Shown: positions 28,690 to 36,560 of the stretch, one piece after another
How positions within the stretch are numbered: position 1 is the stretch's first letter
How the letters are laid out: each line of letters opens with the position of its first letter
Assembly: GCF_000619825.1 (NCBI RefSeq)
Contig: NZ_JHUW01000008.1
Location: 1 to 64,000, forward strand
DNA: 64,000 nucleotides
Direction of reading: 5' to 3'
From: Prevotella sp. MA2016
GTDB lineage: Bacteria; Bacteroidota; Bacteroidia; Bacteroidales; Bacteroidaceae
Notes under the pieces: model-generated
Database searches by the model: none
Seen by the model: the letters and a program-made list of their open reading frames with translations, nothing else
What the model was told of the DNA's origin: nothing
Position numbers and translations under genes: made by a program

Positions 28690-29481
28690 TTATAATGCTG
28701 ATGCGACTTTGTTGGTGAGTTCGATGAACTGGGGGATGGAGAGCTGTTCGGGGCGGCGGGTCATCATCTCGTCGTCGAAGAAACCTGCGGGGGCAGGATG
28801 ATTGGCATCGAAAATCTGACGAAGAGAAACACGCAGCATCTTGCGACGCTGGTTGAAAGTGGTTTTTACCACGCGACGGAACAACTGTTCGTCGCAACCC
28901 AGATCAGTCACTTCGTTACGCGTCATGCGGATAACAGCACTCTGTACCTTGGGAGGCGGATTGAACACGCCTGGCTCGACGGTGAAGAGATACTCCACAT
29001 TATACCAAGCCTGAATAAGTACCGACAAGATGCCATACTGTTTGTTGCCGGGCTGTGAGGCCATGCGAACTGCCACCTCGTGCTGAATCATACCGGTACA
29101 ACAGGGAATCAGATCCTTATTGTCGAGCATCTTGAAGAAAATCTGCGATGAGATATCATAAGGATAGTTGCCGGTGAGCACAAACTGCTGACCATCAAAC
29201 ACCTCACGAAGGTCCATACGTAGAAAATCGCCACCAATGATATTATCATTGAGACGTGGAAAATTCTCCTGAAGATAGGCTACACTCTCGCGGTCGATTT
29301 CGACGACCTTGAAGGGACGGGGCTTCTCTACGAGATATTGAGTCATCACACCCATGCCAGGACCAACCTCCAGTACAGGAATGTCGGGACAGGCATCTAC
29401 GGTATCGGCAATACGCTTGGCGATATTCAGGTCGGTCAGAAAGTGCTGACCGAGATTTTTCTTGGGTCGAACTTGTTTCAT
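28690..29481 (-). CDS. rsmA: 16S rRNA dimethyladenosine transferase (KsgA)
   Basis: A 263-aa enzyme started at MKQVRPKKNLGQHF. The frame is open for 19 more codons upstream, but these run through the -7 box and a terminator hairpin. Motifs are LGQHFLTD near 10, VLEVGPGMGVMTQYL for SAM near 38 and the catalytic LTGNYPYDISSQI (NxPY) near 108. It dimethylates two adjacent adenines near the 3' end of 16S rRNA, a late ribosome-assembly checkpoint. TAAATTTG lies 5 bases before the ATG, suggesting a leaderless mRNA. Confidence 0.95.
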   Translation of the reverse strand: MKQVRPKKNLGQHFLTDLNIAKRIADTVDACPDIPVLEVGPGMGVMTQYLVEKPRPFKVVEIDRESVAYLQENFPRLNDNIIGGDFLRMDLREVFDGQQFVLTGNYPYDISSQIFFKMLDNKDLIPCCTGMIQHEVAVRMASQPGNKQYGILSVLIQAWYNVEYLFTVEPGVFNPPPKVQSAVIRMTRNEVTDLGCDEQLFRRVVKTTFNQRRKMLRVSLRQIFDANHPAPAGFFDDEMMTRRPEQLSIPQFIELTNKVASAL

Positions 29482-29486
29482 GGGTG

Positions 29487-29494
29487 CAAATTTA
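29487..29494 (-). promoter_or_regulatory. -7 box for rsmA, 5 bases before the ATG
   Basis: TAAATTTG then CACCC then ATG on the minus strand. It sits directly after the T-run of the preceding terminator. Confidence 0.6.
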
Positions 29495-29503
29495 CAAAAA
29501 AAA

Positions 29504-29525
29504 TCGCAGATTAGAAAATCTGCGA
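29504..29525 (-). terminator. Terminator of the 34-aa peptide gene
   Basis: A nine-base perfect stem TCGCAGATT / AATCTGCGA with a 4-base loop, followed on the minus strand by eight or more T. Confidence 0.85.
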
Positions 29526-29549
29526 CCCCATTTTTCAATTTTTGTTTAA

Positions 29550-29654
29550 TTACTTATTGTTGTCTACATTAACAGCAACGGTTACTACAAGTGATACTGC
29601 CAATGCAAAAGCAGCCATGGTCATCAATAAAAAACTTGTCTCTAATGTTACCAT
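29550..29654 (-). CDS. 34-aa single-span membrane peptide, previously easy to miss
   Basis: The minus-strand frame reads [20 protein letters not shown] followed by [14 protein letters not shown]: one hydrophobic span (about residues 7-28) with a short polar tail. It has everything a gene needs. TTTG (29734-29737), 19 bases and TACCTTTG (29707-29714) form the promoter. AGAAAGGAA lies 7-8 bases before the ATG as a ribosome site. A strong terminator (29504-29525) follows the stop. No other frame in this unit is coding. The function is unknown; such peptides often bind larger membrane complexes. Confidence 0.75.
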   Translation of the reverse strand: MVTLETSFLLMTMAAFALAVSLVVTVAVNVDNNK

Positions 29655-29706
29655 AATAAATTCCTTTCTCTAATCTTTTTATTTATTTGTTATCCTAAAA
29701 CCGCTG

Positions 29707-29737
29707 CAAAGGTACGACTGTTTGCGCACACAGCAAA
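29707..29737 (-). promoter_or_regulatory. Canonical promoter of the 34-aa peptide gene
   Basis: TTTG-N19-TACCTTTG on the minus strand: a perfect match to the Bacteroidetes sigma pattern. Confidence 0.75.
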
Positions 29738-29798
29738 GAAAATAGTAGAAAAACATCAAAAAAGAGGGCTTTCGTTGACACGTATCAATTATTATTCG

Positions 29799-29806
29799 TA
29801 CCTTTG
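29799..29806 (+). promoter_or_regulatory. -7 box for the flippase-like/pepD operon, 5 bases before the ATG
   Basis: TACCTTTG, then TCGGC, then ATG at 29812. TTGACA at 29775-29780 could serve as the -33 element. The mRNA is probably leaderless. Confidence 0.6.
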
Positions 29807-29811
29807 TCGGC

Positions 29812-30852
29812 ATGGAAATAAAAAACATCATCAGTAGCATAGCTAAAGTGGTGCTGCCCTTTGTACTGGGTGGCGCTATTTTGTGGTGGATGTATCGTGG
29901 TGAGGATTTCTCTACCATCAGCCACGTGCTGACCGACGAGATGAACTGGACGTGGATGTTGCTATCCTTTCCCTTTGGCATATTGGCACAGATGTTTCGT
30001 GGCTGGCGCTGGAAGCAGACGCTGGAGCCGATGGTTCGGGGGGACGACAAACCGGAGTACGAGGGTACGGAAATAAGAACAAGCATCTGCACCTATGCGA
30101 TATTCATCAGTTATGCGGCCAGTCTGGTTATTCCTCGTATCGGTGAGTTTTCGCGATGCGCCATTTTAAAGCGCTACGACGGTATATCATTCTCGAAGGC
30201 TCTGGGCACCGTGGTGACTGAGCGTGCTGTAGATACGCTGATAGTGATGCTCTATTCAGGCATCATCCTACTGCTGGAGATGAGCGTCTTTGGCACCTTC
30301 TTCCGCAAGACAGGCACATCGCTCGACAGAATCTTAGGTAGTTTTTCTGTGATGGGTTGGGTGGTAACAGCCATCTGTGCTGTGGCCGTACTGATACTTC
30401 TCCATCTACTGCTGAAGAATTTCTCTATATATAATAAGGTAAAGATGACGCTAAGCGGCATCTGGGAAGGTGTGCTCTCGCTCAAGGATGTGCGAAACCT
30501 ACCTCTCTACCTCTTTTTCTCGATAGGCATTTGGGTGATGTATTTTCTGCATTACTACCTCACCTTCTTCTGCTTCGACTTTACAGAGCATTTAGGTCTG
30601 GGCTGTGCGCTGGTATCATTTGTTGTAGCCAACTTTGCCGTCATCGTGCCCACACCTAATGGTGCCGGCCCCTGGCATTTTGCCATCAAGACCATGCTGA
30701 TACTCTATGGCGTAGCTGATGAGCATGCCTTGTGGTTCGTGCTCATCGTGCATACCGTACAGACCATGCTGGTGATTTTCCTGGGCATCTATGCCTGGGC
30801 TGCGCTGATGTTCTCGAAACGTTTTAACCCAAATAAACAAAAAAAACTATGA
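29812..30852 (+). CDS. Flippase-like membrane protein (LPG synthase transmembrane domain, UPF0104)
   Basis: A 346-aa protein with about eight membrane spans. The family pattern includes FRGWRWKQTLEPM near 63, YAASLVIPRIGEFSRCAILK near 100 with the conserved Pro-Arg-x-Gly, and the late block VPTPNGAGPWHFAIKTML near 280. This domain is that of MprF and AglD-type lipid-handling proteins. Its end overlaps pepD as ATGA. A second, diverged member lies at 39172-40176. The substrate lipid is unknown. Confidence 0.85.
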   Translation: MEIKNIISSIAKVVLPFVLGGAILWWMYRGEDFSTISHVLTDEMNWTWMLLSFPFGILAQMFRGWRWKQTLEPMVRGDDKPEYEGTEIRTSICTYAIFISYAASLVIPRIGEFSRCAILKRYDGISFSKALGTVVTERAVDTLIVMLYSGIILLLEMSVFGTFFRKTGTSLDRILGSFSVMGWVVTAICAVAVLILLHLLLKNFSIYNKVKMTLSGIWEGVLSLKDVRNLPLYLFFSIGIWVMYFLHYYLTFFCFDFTEHLGLGCALVSFVVANFAVIVPTPNGAGPWHFAIKTMLILYGVADEHALWFVLIVHTVQTMLVIFLGIYAWAALMFSKRFNPNKQKKL

Positions 30853-32306
30853 GTGAAATTAAGAATCTGAACCCAGTGTGCATTTGGAAGAATTTCTATG
30901 CATTGACACAGGTTCCACGTCCTTCAGGACATTTGGAGAAAGTACAACAGTTCCTGCTCGACTTTGCCAAGCAGGCAGGTGTAGAGGTCTTTAAGGACCC
31001 CGCAGACAATATTGTGATGCGCAAACCAGCCTCGCCAGGCATGGAGCACAAAAAAGGTGTTATCCTGCAGGCCCACATGGATATGGTTCCACAGAAGACA
31101 CCTGAGAGCACTCATAACTTTGAGACCGACCCCATCGAGCCTTGGATAGACGGCGAATGGGTAAAGGCCAAGGGCACCACTTTAGGTGCCGACAACGGAC
31201 TGGGCGTAGCAGCCATCATGGCCGTGATGGAGGATAAAACACTGAAGCACGGTCCTATCGAGGCCCTGATTACAGCCGACGAAGAGACTGGTATGTTTGG
31301 TGCCAATGCCCTGCCTGCAGGCGAGCTGAATGGCGACATTCTGCTGAACCTCGACTCAGAATGCTGGGGTAAGTTTGTGATTGGTAGTGCTGGTGGTATC
31401 GACGTAACTGCCACTCTTGACTATAAAGAGGTGGAGACCGAAGCCGACGATGCAGCCGTGAAGGTGACTGTAAAAGGACTGCGTGGCGGACACTCAGGAC
31501 TTGAGATTCACGAGGGTCGTGGTAACGCCAACAAACTGTTGGTTCGCTTGGTGCGCGAAGCTATCGAGGAATGCGACGCCCGACTGGCCTGCTGGCAGGG
31601 TGGCAACATGCGCAACGCCATCCCATTCAAGGCCGAGGCTGTGCTCACACTGCCTAAGGAGAACGTGGCTGCACTGAAGGAGTTGGCTGCCGACTGGCAG
31701 GACGACTTCCAGGATGAATACAAAGGCATCGAGAGTGGCATCGAGGTGATCTGCGAGGAAGTGGAGACACCAAAAATGGAGGTGCCTGTAGAGATTCAGG
31801 ACAACCTGATCAATGCCATCTACGGCTGTCACGATGGTGTGATCCGCATGATCCCCAGCTATCCTAACGTGGTAGAGACATCGAGCAACCTGGCCATCAT
31901 CAACATTGCCGACGGCAAAGCTTCGCTGAAGATTCTGGCTCGCTCAAGTCGAGAGGACATGAAGGACTACGTGGTAAAGACACTGGAAAGCTGCTTCAGC
32001 ATGGCTGGCATGAAGGTGGAGACAGCAGGCAGCTACGGTGGTTGGGACCCTAACCCCGAGAGCGAGATTCTGAACCTGCTCTGCCGCGAGTATAAAGCGC
32101 TGTTCGGACAGGACGGCATTATCCAGGTGGACCACGCCGGACTGGAGTGCTCTATCATCCTGGGCAAGTATCCCCATCTGGATGTGGTAAGCTTCGGCCC
32201 AACCATGAAGTCGCCTCACACCACCACCGAGCGCGCCCTCATTGCTACCGTAGAGCCCTTCTGGACACTGCTGAAACGTACACTTGAGGTAATACCTGAG
32301 AAGTGA
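30849..32306 (+). CDS. pepD: Aminoacyl-histidine dipeptidase (PepD, M20 family)
   Basis: A 485-aa cytosolic metallopeptidase of normal length. Zinc-site blocks are LQAHMDMVPQK near 78, LGADNGLGVAA near 118 (bridging Asp), TADEETGMFGA near 147 (catalytic Glu) and LNLDSECWGK near 172, with the final His in SPHTTTERA near 460. It splits Xaa-His and other dipeptides, supplying amino acids in peptide-fermenting bacteria. It is translated in a 4-base overlap with the flippase-like gene. Confidence 0.95.
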   Translation: MSEIKNLNPVCIWKNFYALTQVPRPSGHLEKVQQFLLDFAKQAGVEVFKDPADNIVMRKPASPGMEHKKGVILQAHMDMVPQKTPESTHNFETDPIEPWIDGEWVKAKGTTLGADNGLGVAAIMAVMEDKTLKHGPIEALITADEETGMFGANALPAGELNGDILLNLDSECWGKFVIGSAGGIDVTATLDYKEVETEADDAAVKVTVKGLRGGHSGLEIHEGRGNANKLLVRLVREAIEECDARLACWQGGNMRNAIPFKAEAVLTLPKENVAALKELAADWQDDFQDEYKGIESGIEVICEEVETPKMEVPVEIQDNLINAIYGCHDGVIRMIPSYPNVVETSSNLAIINIADGKASLKILARSSREDMKDYVVKTLESCFSMAGMKVETAGSYGGWDPNPESEILNLLCREYKALFGQDGIIQVDHAGLECSIILGKYPHLDVVSFGPTMKSPHTTTERALIATVEPFWTLLKRTLEVIPEK

Positions 32307-32313
32307 TTGTTTG

Positions 32314-32387
32314 GGCACGAATTGCACGAATTAACACGAATTACTATTATGTCGAAAAAAAATCGTGTAATTCGTGTATTTCGTGCC
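32314..32387. repeat. CACGAATT palindromic intergenic element
   Basis: Left: GGCACGAATTGCACGAATTA (from 32314). Right: GTGTAATTCGTGTATTTCGTGCC-like sequence ending at 32387. Each arm is two or three CACGAATT words, and the arms are reverse complements with small shifts. It lies between pepD and the corA promoter and could act as a terminator. Confidence 0.75.
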
Positions 32388-32394
32388 TTAAAAA

Positions 32395-32426
32395 TTTGTT
32401 TTTTCAATTTTTCTTTTTTATCTTTG
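32395..32426 (+). promoter_or_regulatory. Canonical promoter of the corA leader
   Basis: TTTG (32395-32398), 20 bases, TATCTTTG (32419-32426). The transcript would start near 32432, leaving a leader of about 160 bases before the corA ATG. Confidence 0.75.
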
Positions 32427-32457
32427 CACACGATATTATTCATTAAATAACAAAAAT

Positions 32458-32493
32458 ATGGACGATTACCCGGCGGACAATTACAATTCGTAA
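32458..32493 (+). CDS. Possible 11-aa leader peptide upstream of corA
   Basis: ATG at 32458 opens MDDYPADNYNS followed by TAA. Three of the first seven residues are Asp, with a Pro between them. Acidic/Pro-rich leader peptides are known to sense magnesium through ribosome instability in enterobacteria (MgtL). No clear ribosome site precedes it, so this may also be just part of a structured RNA. Confidence 0.35.
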   Translation: MDDYPADNYNS

Positions 32494-32505
32494 TGGCGGG
32501 GGATG

Positions 32506-32591
32506 GCGAGCAAAGCTGCTAATCCCTTTGCCGCTAGAACAATTATCGATTGTCAATTATCGATTGTCAATTAAATGTGAGGATTAGCACA
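32506..32591 (+). promoter_or_regulatory. Candidate cis-regulatory RNA pseudoknot at the corA start
   Basis: Hairpin: GCG-A-GCAAAG (32506-32515) pairs with CTTTGCCGC (32526-32534), leaving one bulged A. Its ten-base loop contains TGCTAATCC (32517-32525), the perfect nine-base complement of GGATTAGCA (32581-32589), which ends two bases before the corA ATG. Loop pairing would hide the start region. A further small hairpin ATTAC-AATTC-GTAAT lies at 32480-32494. Confidence 0.5.
32541..32572. repeat. Short tandem word repeat in the corA leader
   Basis: The 16-base word CAATTATCGATTGTCA-like unit is repeated twice (AATTATCGATTGTC, AATTATCGATTGTC, AATTA). It is the same class as 23129-23164 and 46091-46116. 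Confidence 0.75.
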
Positions 32592-33518
32592 ATGAAGACA
32601 TTCTGGAACACCCAAGGCGGACTGACCCAGATTAATGACTGGCAGCCCAATTGCTGGATACAGGTGACATGCCCCACCGAAGAAGACCAGCGCGAACTTG
32701 AAGAGAAATTCAACATTCCCGACTATTTCATGTCGGACATCAGCGATACCGATGAGCGCGCTCGTTATGAGTACGACGACGGATGGATGCTCATCATCCT
32801 TCGTATTCCCTATGTCAAGGAAATACGTAGCCGCACGCCCTACACCACCGTGCCTCTTGGTATCATACACAAACGCGACGTAACCATTACCGTTTGTTTT
32901 TACGAAACCAACATGATGATAGACTTCGTGAGTTTCCAGCAGAAACGTGGCGAAGGCTTTACCGACCATGTTGACATGATTTTCCGCCTGTTCCTATCCA
33001 GCGCCGTATGGTATCTGAAGCGCCTGAAACAGATCTCGATGCTGGTTGACAAAGCCAAGCGCAACCTGGATAAAGAAGTGAACAATGAGAGCCTGATTGG
33101 TCTGAGCCGCCTGCAGGATTCGCTCACCTACTTCCAGACCTCTATCCGTGGCAACGAGACGCTGCTGTCGAAACTAAAGTTCAAACTGCAGATTGATGAG
33201 CTGGATGCCGACCTGATTGAGGACGTGACCATCGAGATGACACAGGCACGAGAAACTACCATGATTTACTCTAACATTCTGGAGTCGACCATGGACACTT
33301 ATCAGAGTATTATTAATAACAACATGAACACCGTGATGCGTACGCTCACCACAGTAACCATCCTGATGATGATACCTACGCTCGTCACGTCGATGTTTGG
33401 TATGAACCTGATAAACGGCATGGAAGAGAAGCCATGGGGATTCATCCTGGCTGTCATCATTTCTGTAGCTGTTTCGGCCATCGCTTGGGGCATTTTCCGC
33501 CACAAACGACTGGTTTAA
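32592..33518 (+). CDS. corA: CorA-family magnesium/cobalt channel
   Basis: A 308-aa protein started at MKTFWNTQGG. An in-frame upstream ATG at 32550 lies inside the repeat and is unlikely. It has a long cytosolic funnel, with helices including KLKFKLQIDELDADLIED. Two C-terminal membrane spans follow, the first ending in the signature FGMN (MFGMNLINGMEE near 275). The end HKRLV is basic, as usual. It moves magnesium into the cell. The preceding leader carries possible regulatory structure. Confidence 0.94.
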   Translation: MKTFWNTQGGLTQINDWQPNCWIQVTCPTEEDQRELEEKFNIPDYFMSDISDTDERARYEYDDGWMLIILRIPYVKEIRSRTPYTTVPLGIIHKRDVTITVCFYETNMMIDFVSFQQKRGEGFTDHVDMIFRLFLSSAVWYLKRLKQISMLVDKAKRNLDKEVNNESLIGLSRLQDSLTYFQTSIRGNETLLSKLKFKLQIDELDADLIEDVTIEMTQARETTMIYSNILESTMDTYQSIINNNMNTVMRTLTTVTILMMIPTLVTSMFGMNLINGMEEKPWGFILAVIISVAVSAIAWGIFRHKRLV

Positions 33519-33572
33519 GCCTCAAAAGTGAAAAAAAATGCCAAAAAATTAGGATATTTAAATAATAATGCT

Positions 33573-33580
33573 TAATTTTG
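33573..33580 (+). promoter_or_regulatory. -7 box for the DUF349 gene
   Basis: TAATTTTG, 53 bases before the ATG at 33634. The leader holds a small ATGATGC-TAA-GCATCAT hairpin (33594-33610). Confidence 0.5.
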
Positions 33581-33633
33581 ACCCCAAATGTTGATGATGC
33601 TAAGCATCATTTAGTAATAATTAAAAACGTTAA

Positions 33634-35469
33634 ATGATGGACTCTCAAGAGAAGACCCTCGAATTGGGTAAGAATGAAGAAGTAGTTAACGAAGAGGTAA
33701 CCTCTCAAGTTGAAACAAACGAAAACTCGGAGCCAATAGCTGAACAGGCCGAGGAGCAGACACGCGTAGTTTACGAAAACAAAGCCGATGTTCTTCGCCG
33801 TGTGCAGGACATTGCCCATGGTGACGAGACACCACAAAAAGACGAAGTAGAGTATCTGAAAGCTTCGTTCTACAAGCTGCACATCGCCGAGCGCGAGGCC
33901 AAGCTCAAGGCTTATCTCGATGCCGGTGGCGACCCAGAGCAGTACCAGTACACACCCGACGAGCAGGAAGAGGCCTTCAAAGCCGAAATGGGCATCATCA
34001 AGGAAAAACGCGCCAAGATCTTCAAGGAGCAGGAAGCTGAGAAGCAGGAGAACCTGACCAAGAAGCTGGCTATCATCGACCGTATCAAGGCCATGATAAC
34101 CACACCTGACGAGGCTAACAAGAACTACAAGGAGTTTAAAGCCCTGCAGGAAGAGTGGCGAGAAATAAAGAACGTACCAGCCGACAAGGCCAACGAGCTG
34201 TGGCGCAACTACCAGCTGTATGTAGAGCAGTTCTACGACATGCTGCGACTGAACAGCGAGGCTCGCGAATATGATTTCAAGAAGAACCTGGAGCTGAAGA
34301 CCGCTCTTTGCGAGGCAGCAGAAAAGCTGGCCGATGAGGAAGACGTGATCAGCGCTTTCCACCAGTTGCAGAAGTTGCATCAGGAGTATCGTGAGATTGG
34401 TCCTGTTGCCAAGGAGCAGCGCGAGGATATCTGGGTGCGTTTCAAGGCCGCATCAAGCATTATCAACAAGCGCCACCAGCAGCATTTCGAGGGTGTACGC
34501 GCCAAGGAGGAAGACAATCTGGCTCGCAAGACCGCACTCTGCGAAAAGGTAGAGGCTATTGCTGCTGAGGAGAACAAAGGTAGCGGCGACTGGGAGAAGC
34601 ACACCAAGCAGATTATCGACGTACAGGCTGAGTGGAAGACCATCGGTTTTGCACCTCAGAAGATGAACGTGAAGATATTTGAGCGCTTCCGTGCAGCATG
34701 CGACGACTTCTTTGGTCGCAAGGCAGCCTACTTCAAGGGCTTGAAAGAGACCTTCAAGGAGAATGCCGACAAGAAGCGTGCGCTGATAGCAAAAGCCAAG
34801 GATCTGCAGAATTCTACCGAATGGAAATCTACCACAGATAAGTTGATTGCTCTGCAGAAGGAGTGGAAGACCATTGGCATGGTTCCTAAGAAAGTGGGCG
34901 ACCAGCTGTGGGAGGAGTTCCTGACAGCCTGCAACACCTTCTTTGAGGCGCGCAATGCCGCAGGTGCAGGTGCACGCAATGAGGAGCGCGACAATCTGGA
35001 GAAGAAGCAAGGTATCATAGAGCAGCTGAAAGCACTAGCCAGCGAAACTAGCGAGGATGTAGCTGAAAAGGTACAGAAGCTGGTAGAAGAGTATAATGCC
35101 GTAGGACACGTACCTTATAAAGAAAAGGATAAGCTCTACAAGGAGTTCCACGCCGTGCTCGACAAGCTCTATAAGGACCTGAACATCAGTGTGGCTAAGC
35201 GCAAGCTGAACAACTTCAAGCAGAATCTGAAGAACGTGGCTGAGCGTGGCGAGAACGCCCTCGACAATGAGCGCACACGCCTGTTCCGACAGTACGAGAA
35301 CCTGAAGTCGGAGATTCAGACCTACGAGAACAACCTCGGATTCCTGAATGCCAGCTCGAAGAAAGGCAACAGTCTGATTGACGAGATGAACCGCAAGGTA
35401 CAGAAACTGAAAGACGACATGCAGCTGATCCGAGAGAAGATCAAGGCCATCGATGCAGAAAACAAATAA
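33634..35469 (+). CDS. DUF349 repeat protein, coiled-coil rich
   Basis: A 611-aa charged, mostly helical protein. Five DUF349-type repeats are recognised by their turn motif: EWREIKNVP, EYREIGPVA, EWKTIGFAP, EWKTIGMVP and EYNAVGHVP. The N-terminal 60 residues are acidic and low in complexity. The C-terminus is coiled coil (LFRQYENLKSEIQTYENNLG onward). DUF349 proteins are widespread, and their molecular role is not settled. A second in-frame ATG at 33637 is equally possible. guaD follows after 6 bases. Confidence 0.85.
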   Translation: MMDSQEKTLELGKNEEVVNEEVTSQVETNENSEPIAEQAEEQTRVVYENKADVLRRVQDIAHGDETPQKDEVEYLKASFYKLHIAEREAKLKAYLDAGGDPEQYQYTPDEQEEAFKAEMGIIKEKRAKIFKEQEAEKQENLTKKLAIIDRIKAMITTPDEANKNYKEFKALQEEWREIKNVPADKANELWRNYQLYVEQFYDMLRLNSEAREYDFKKNLELKTALCEAAEKLADEEDVISAFHQLQKLHQEYREIGPVAKEQREDIWVRFKAASSIINKRHQQHFEGVRAKEEDNLARKTALCEKVEAIAAEENKGSGDWEKHTKQIIDVQAEWKTIGFAPQKMNVKIFERFRAACDDFFGRKAAYFKGLKETFKENADKKRALIAKAKDLQNSTEWKSTTDKLIALQKEWKTIGMVPKKVGDQLWEEFLTACNTFFEARNAAGAGARNEERDNLEKKQGIIEQLKALASETSEDVAEKVQKLVEEYNAVGHVPYKEKDKLYKEFHAVLDKLYKDLNISVAKRKLNNFKQNLKNVAERGENALDNERTRLFRQYENLKSEIQTYENNLGFLNASSKKGNSLIDEMNRKVQKLKDDMQLIREKIKAIDAENK

Positions 35470-35475
35470 AAGCCT

Positions 35476-35952
35476 ATGATTACGGAAAAAGATAAAGAAT
35501 TTATGAGAGAAGCCATCCGCCTTGCCAACCAGAGTGTTGCGCAAGGCGGTGGTCCTTTTGGAGCCGTCATTGTGAAAGATGGCGAGATCATTGCTGGCAG
35601 CAGCAACAGTGTAACAATAGATAATGATCCTACAGCACATGCCGAGGTGAACACCATCCGCAAGGCCTGCCAGAAACTGGGCACCTTCGACCTCTCTGGC
35701 TGCACCATCTATACCTCGTGCGAGCCCTGCCCCATGTGCTTAGGCGCCATCTACTGGGCCCGCATCGGCAAGATTTTCTATGGCAACACCCGTAAAGATG
35801 CCCGCGATATCGACTTTGCCGACGACTTTATTTACGAAGAGTTAGACCTGCCGATGGAGAAGCGAACTGTGCCTATTTTGCCACTTCTGCGTGACGAAGC
35901 GCTGCACACTTTCCGTCTCTGGACAGAAAAAACAGATAAAATAGAGTATTAA
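35476..35952 (+). CDS. guaD: Guanine deaminase
   Basis: A 158-aa zinc deaminase of the CDA fold, matching the length of the Bacillus GuaD type. The zinc site is THAEVNTI-like AHAEVNTIRKA (His and catalytic Glu near 55) and SCEPCPMCLGAIYWA (two Cys near 85). The C-terminal tail with RDEALHTFRLW helps cover the neighbouring active site in the dimer of this family. It converts guanine to xanthine. A tRNA-adenosine-deaminase-like role is less likely given the domain end. Confidence 0.85.
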   Translation: MITEKDKEFMREAIRLANQSVAQGGGPFGAVIVKDGEIIAGSSNSVTIDNDPTAHAEVNTIRKACQKLGTFDLSGCTIYTSCEPCPMCLGAIYWARIGKIFYGNTRKDARDIDFADDFIYEELDLPMEKRTVPILPLLRDEALHTFRLWTEKTDKIEY

Positions 35953-35974
35953 ATCGAATTTTTCGCCCCTAAAA

Positions 35975-36006
35975 TTTGCACAACTCAAAAAAAAGTCGTA
36001 CTTTTG
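35975..36006 (+). promoter_or_regulatory. Canonical promoter of tRNA-Tyr
   Basis: TTTG (35975-35978), 20 bases, TACTTTTG (35999-36006), ending 18 bases before the tRNA. Confidence 0.7.
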
Positions 36007-36024
36007 CACCCGCATTTAGGCAAT

Positions 36025-36107
36025 GGGTGTTTTCCAGAGTGGCCAAATGGGGCAGACTGTAAATCTGCTGTCTTTCGACTTCGGTGGTTCGAATCCATCA
36101 GCACCCA
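36025..36107 (+). tRNA. tRNA-Tyr (anticodon GTA)
   Basis: The acceptor stem is GGGTGTT / AGCACCC, the anticodon arm CAGACTGTAAATCTG with GTA, the T arm ends GGTTCGAATCC, and there is a long variable arm as expected for tRNA-Tyr. The discriminator A is at 36107; CCA is not encoded. Confidence 0.95.
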
Positions 36108-36111
36108 CAGA

Positions 36112-36139
36112 AAAAGAGCTTGCATCAGCAAGCTCTTTT
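36112..36139. terminator. Terminator after tRNA-Tyr, convergent with secG
   Basis: A twelve-base perfect stem AAAAGAGCTTGC / GCAAGCTCTTTT around ATCA; works in both directions. Confidence 0.9.
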
Positions 36140-36172
36140 CTTTTTGTTTGTGATATAAGTTTGAAGTATCGA

Positions 36173-36556
36173 TTACTTCTTCTCTGCAGGAGTCTCAGCA
36201 GCAGGAGCCTCTGTAGCAGGGGCAGCAGCAGGAGCAGCAGCCTCTTTCTGCTGACTAGCACCGAAACCAGGCAGGTTGTTAGGATTGGTAGCAGGAGCCT
36301 GATAGTTCTCCATTACTGAGTTTTCGCCACCAGCCTGAGGAGCAACATAAGCGCAGCATACGCTAACTACAACCATAAAGCAAGCCAGGCACCATGTAGC
36401 CTTCTCGATGAAGTCGGTAGTCTTACGAACACCACCAATCTGGTTATAACCTGAGAACTGAGAAGCCAGACCGCCTCCCTTTGACTCCTGAATGAGCACA
36501 ATGCCAATCATCAGCACGGCTGCAATCACAATAAGAATTACAAATAATGTGTACAT
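36173..36556 (-). CDS. secG: Preprotein translocase subunit SecG
   Basis: A 127-aa protein. The first 80 residues are SecG: two membrane spans around the conserved loop QESKGGGLASQFSG near 24-37. The last 25 residues are an Ala/Pro/Glu tail (AAAPAAAPATEAPAAETPAE) similar in makeup to the S16 tail. It helps the SecYE channel move proteins across the inner membrane. It is the last gene of the rlmN operon, 4 bases after the TPR-like gene. Confidence 0.93.
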   Translation of the reverse strand: MYTLFVILIVIAAVLMIGIVLIQESKGGGLASQFSGYNQIGGVRKTTDFIEKATWCLACFMVVVSVCCAYVAPQAGGENSVMENYQAPATNPNNLPGFGASQQKEAAAPAAAPATEAPAAETPAEKK

Positions 36557-36560
36557 TTTT

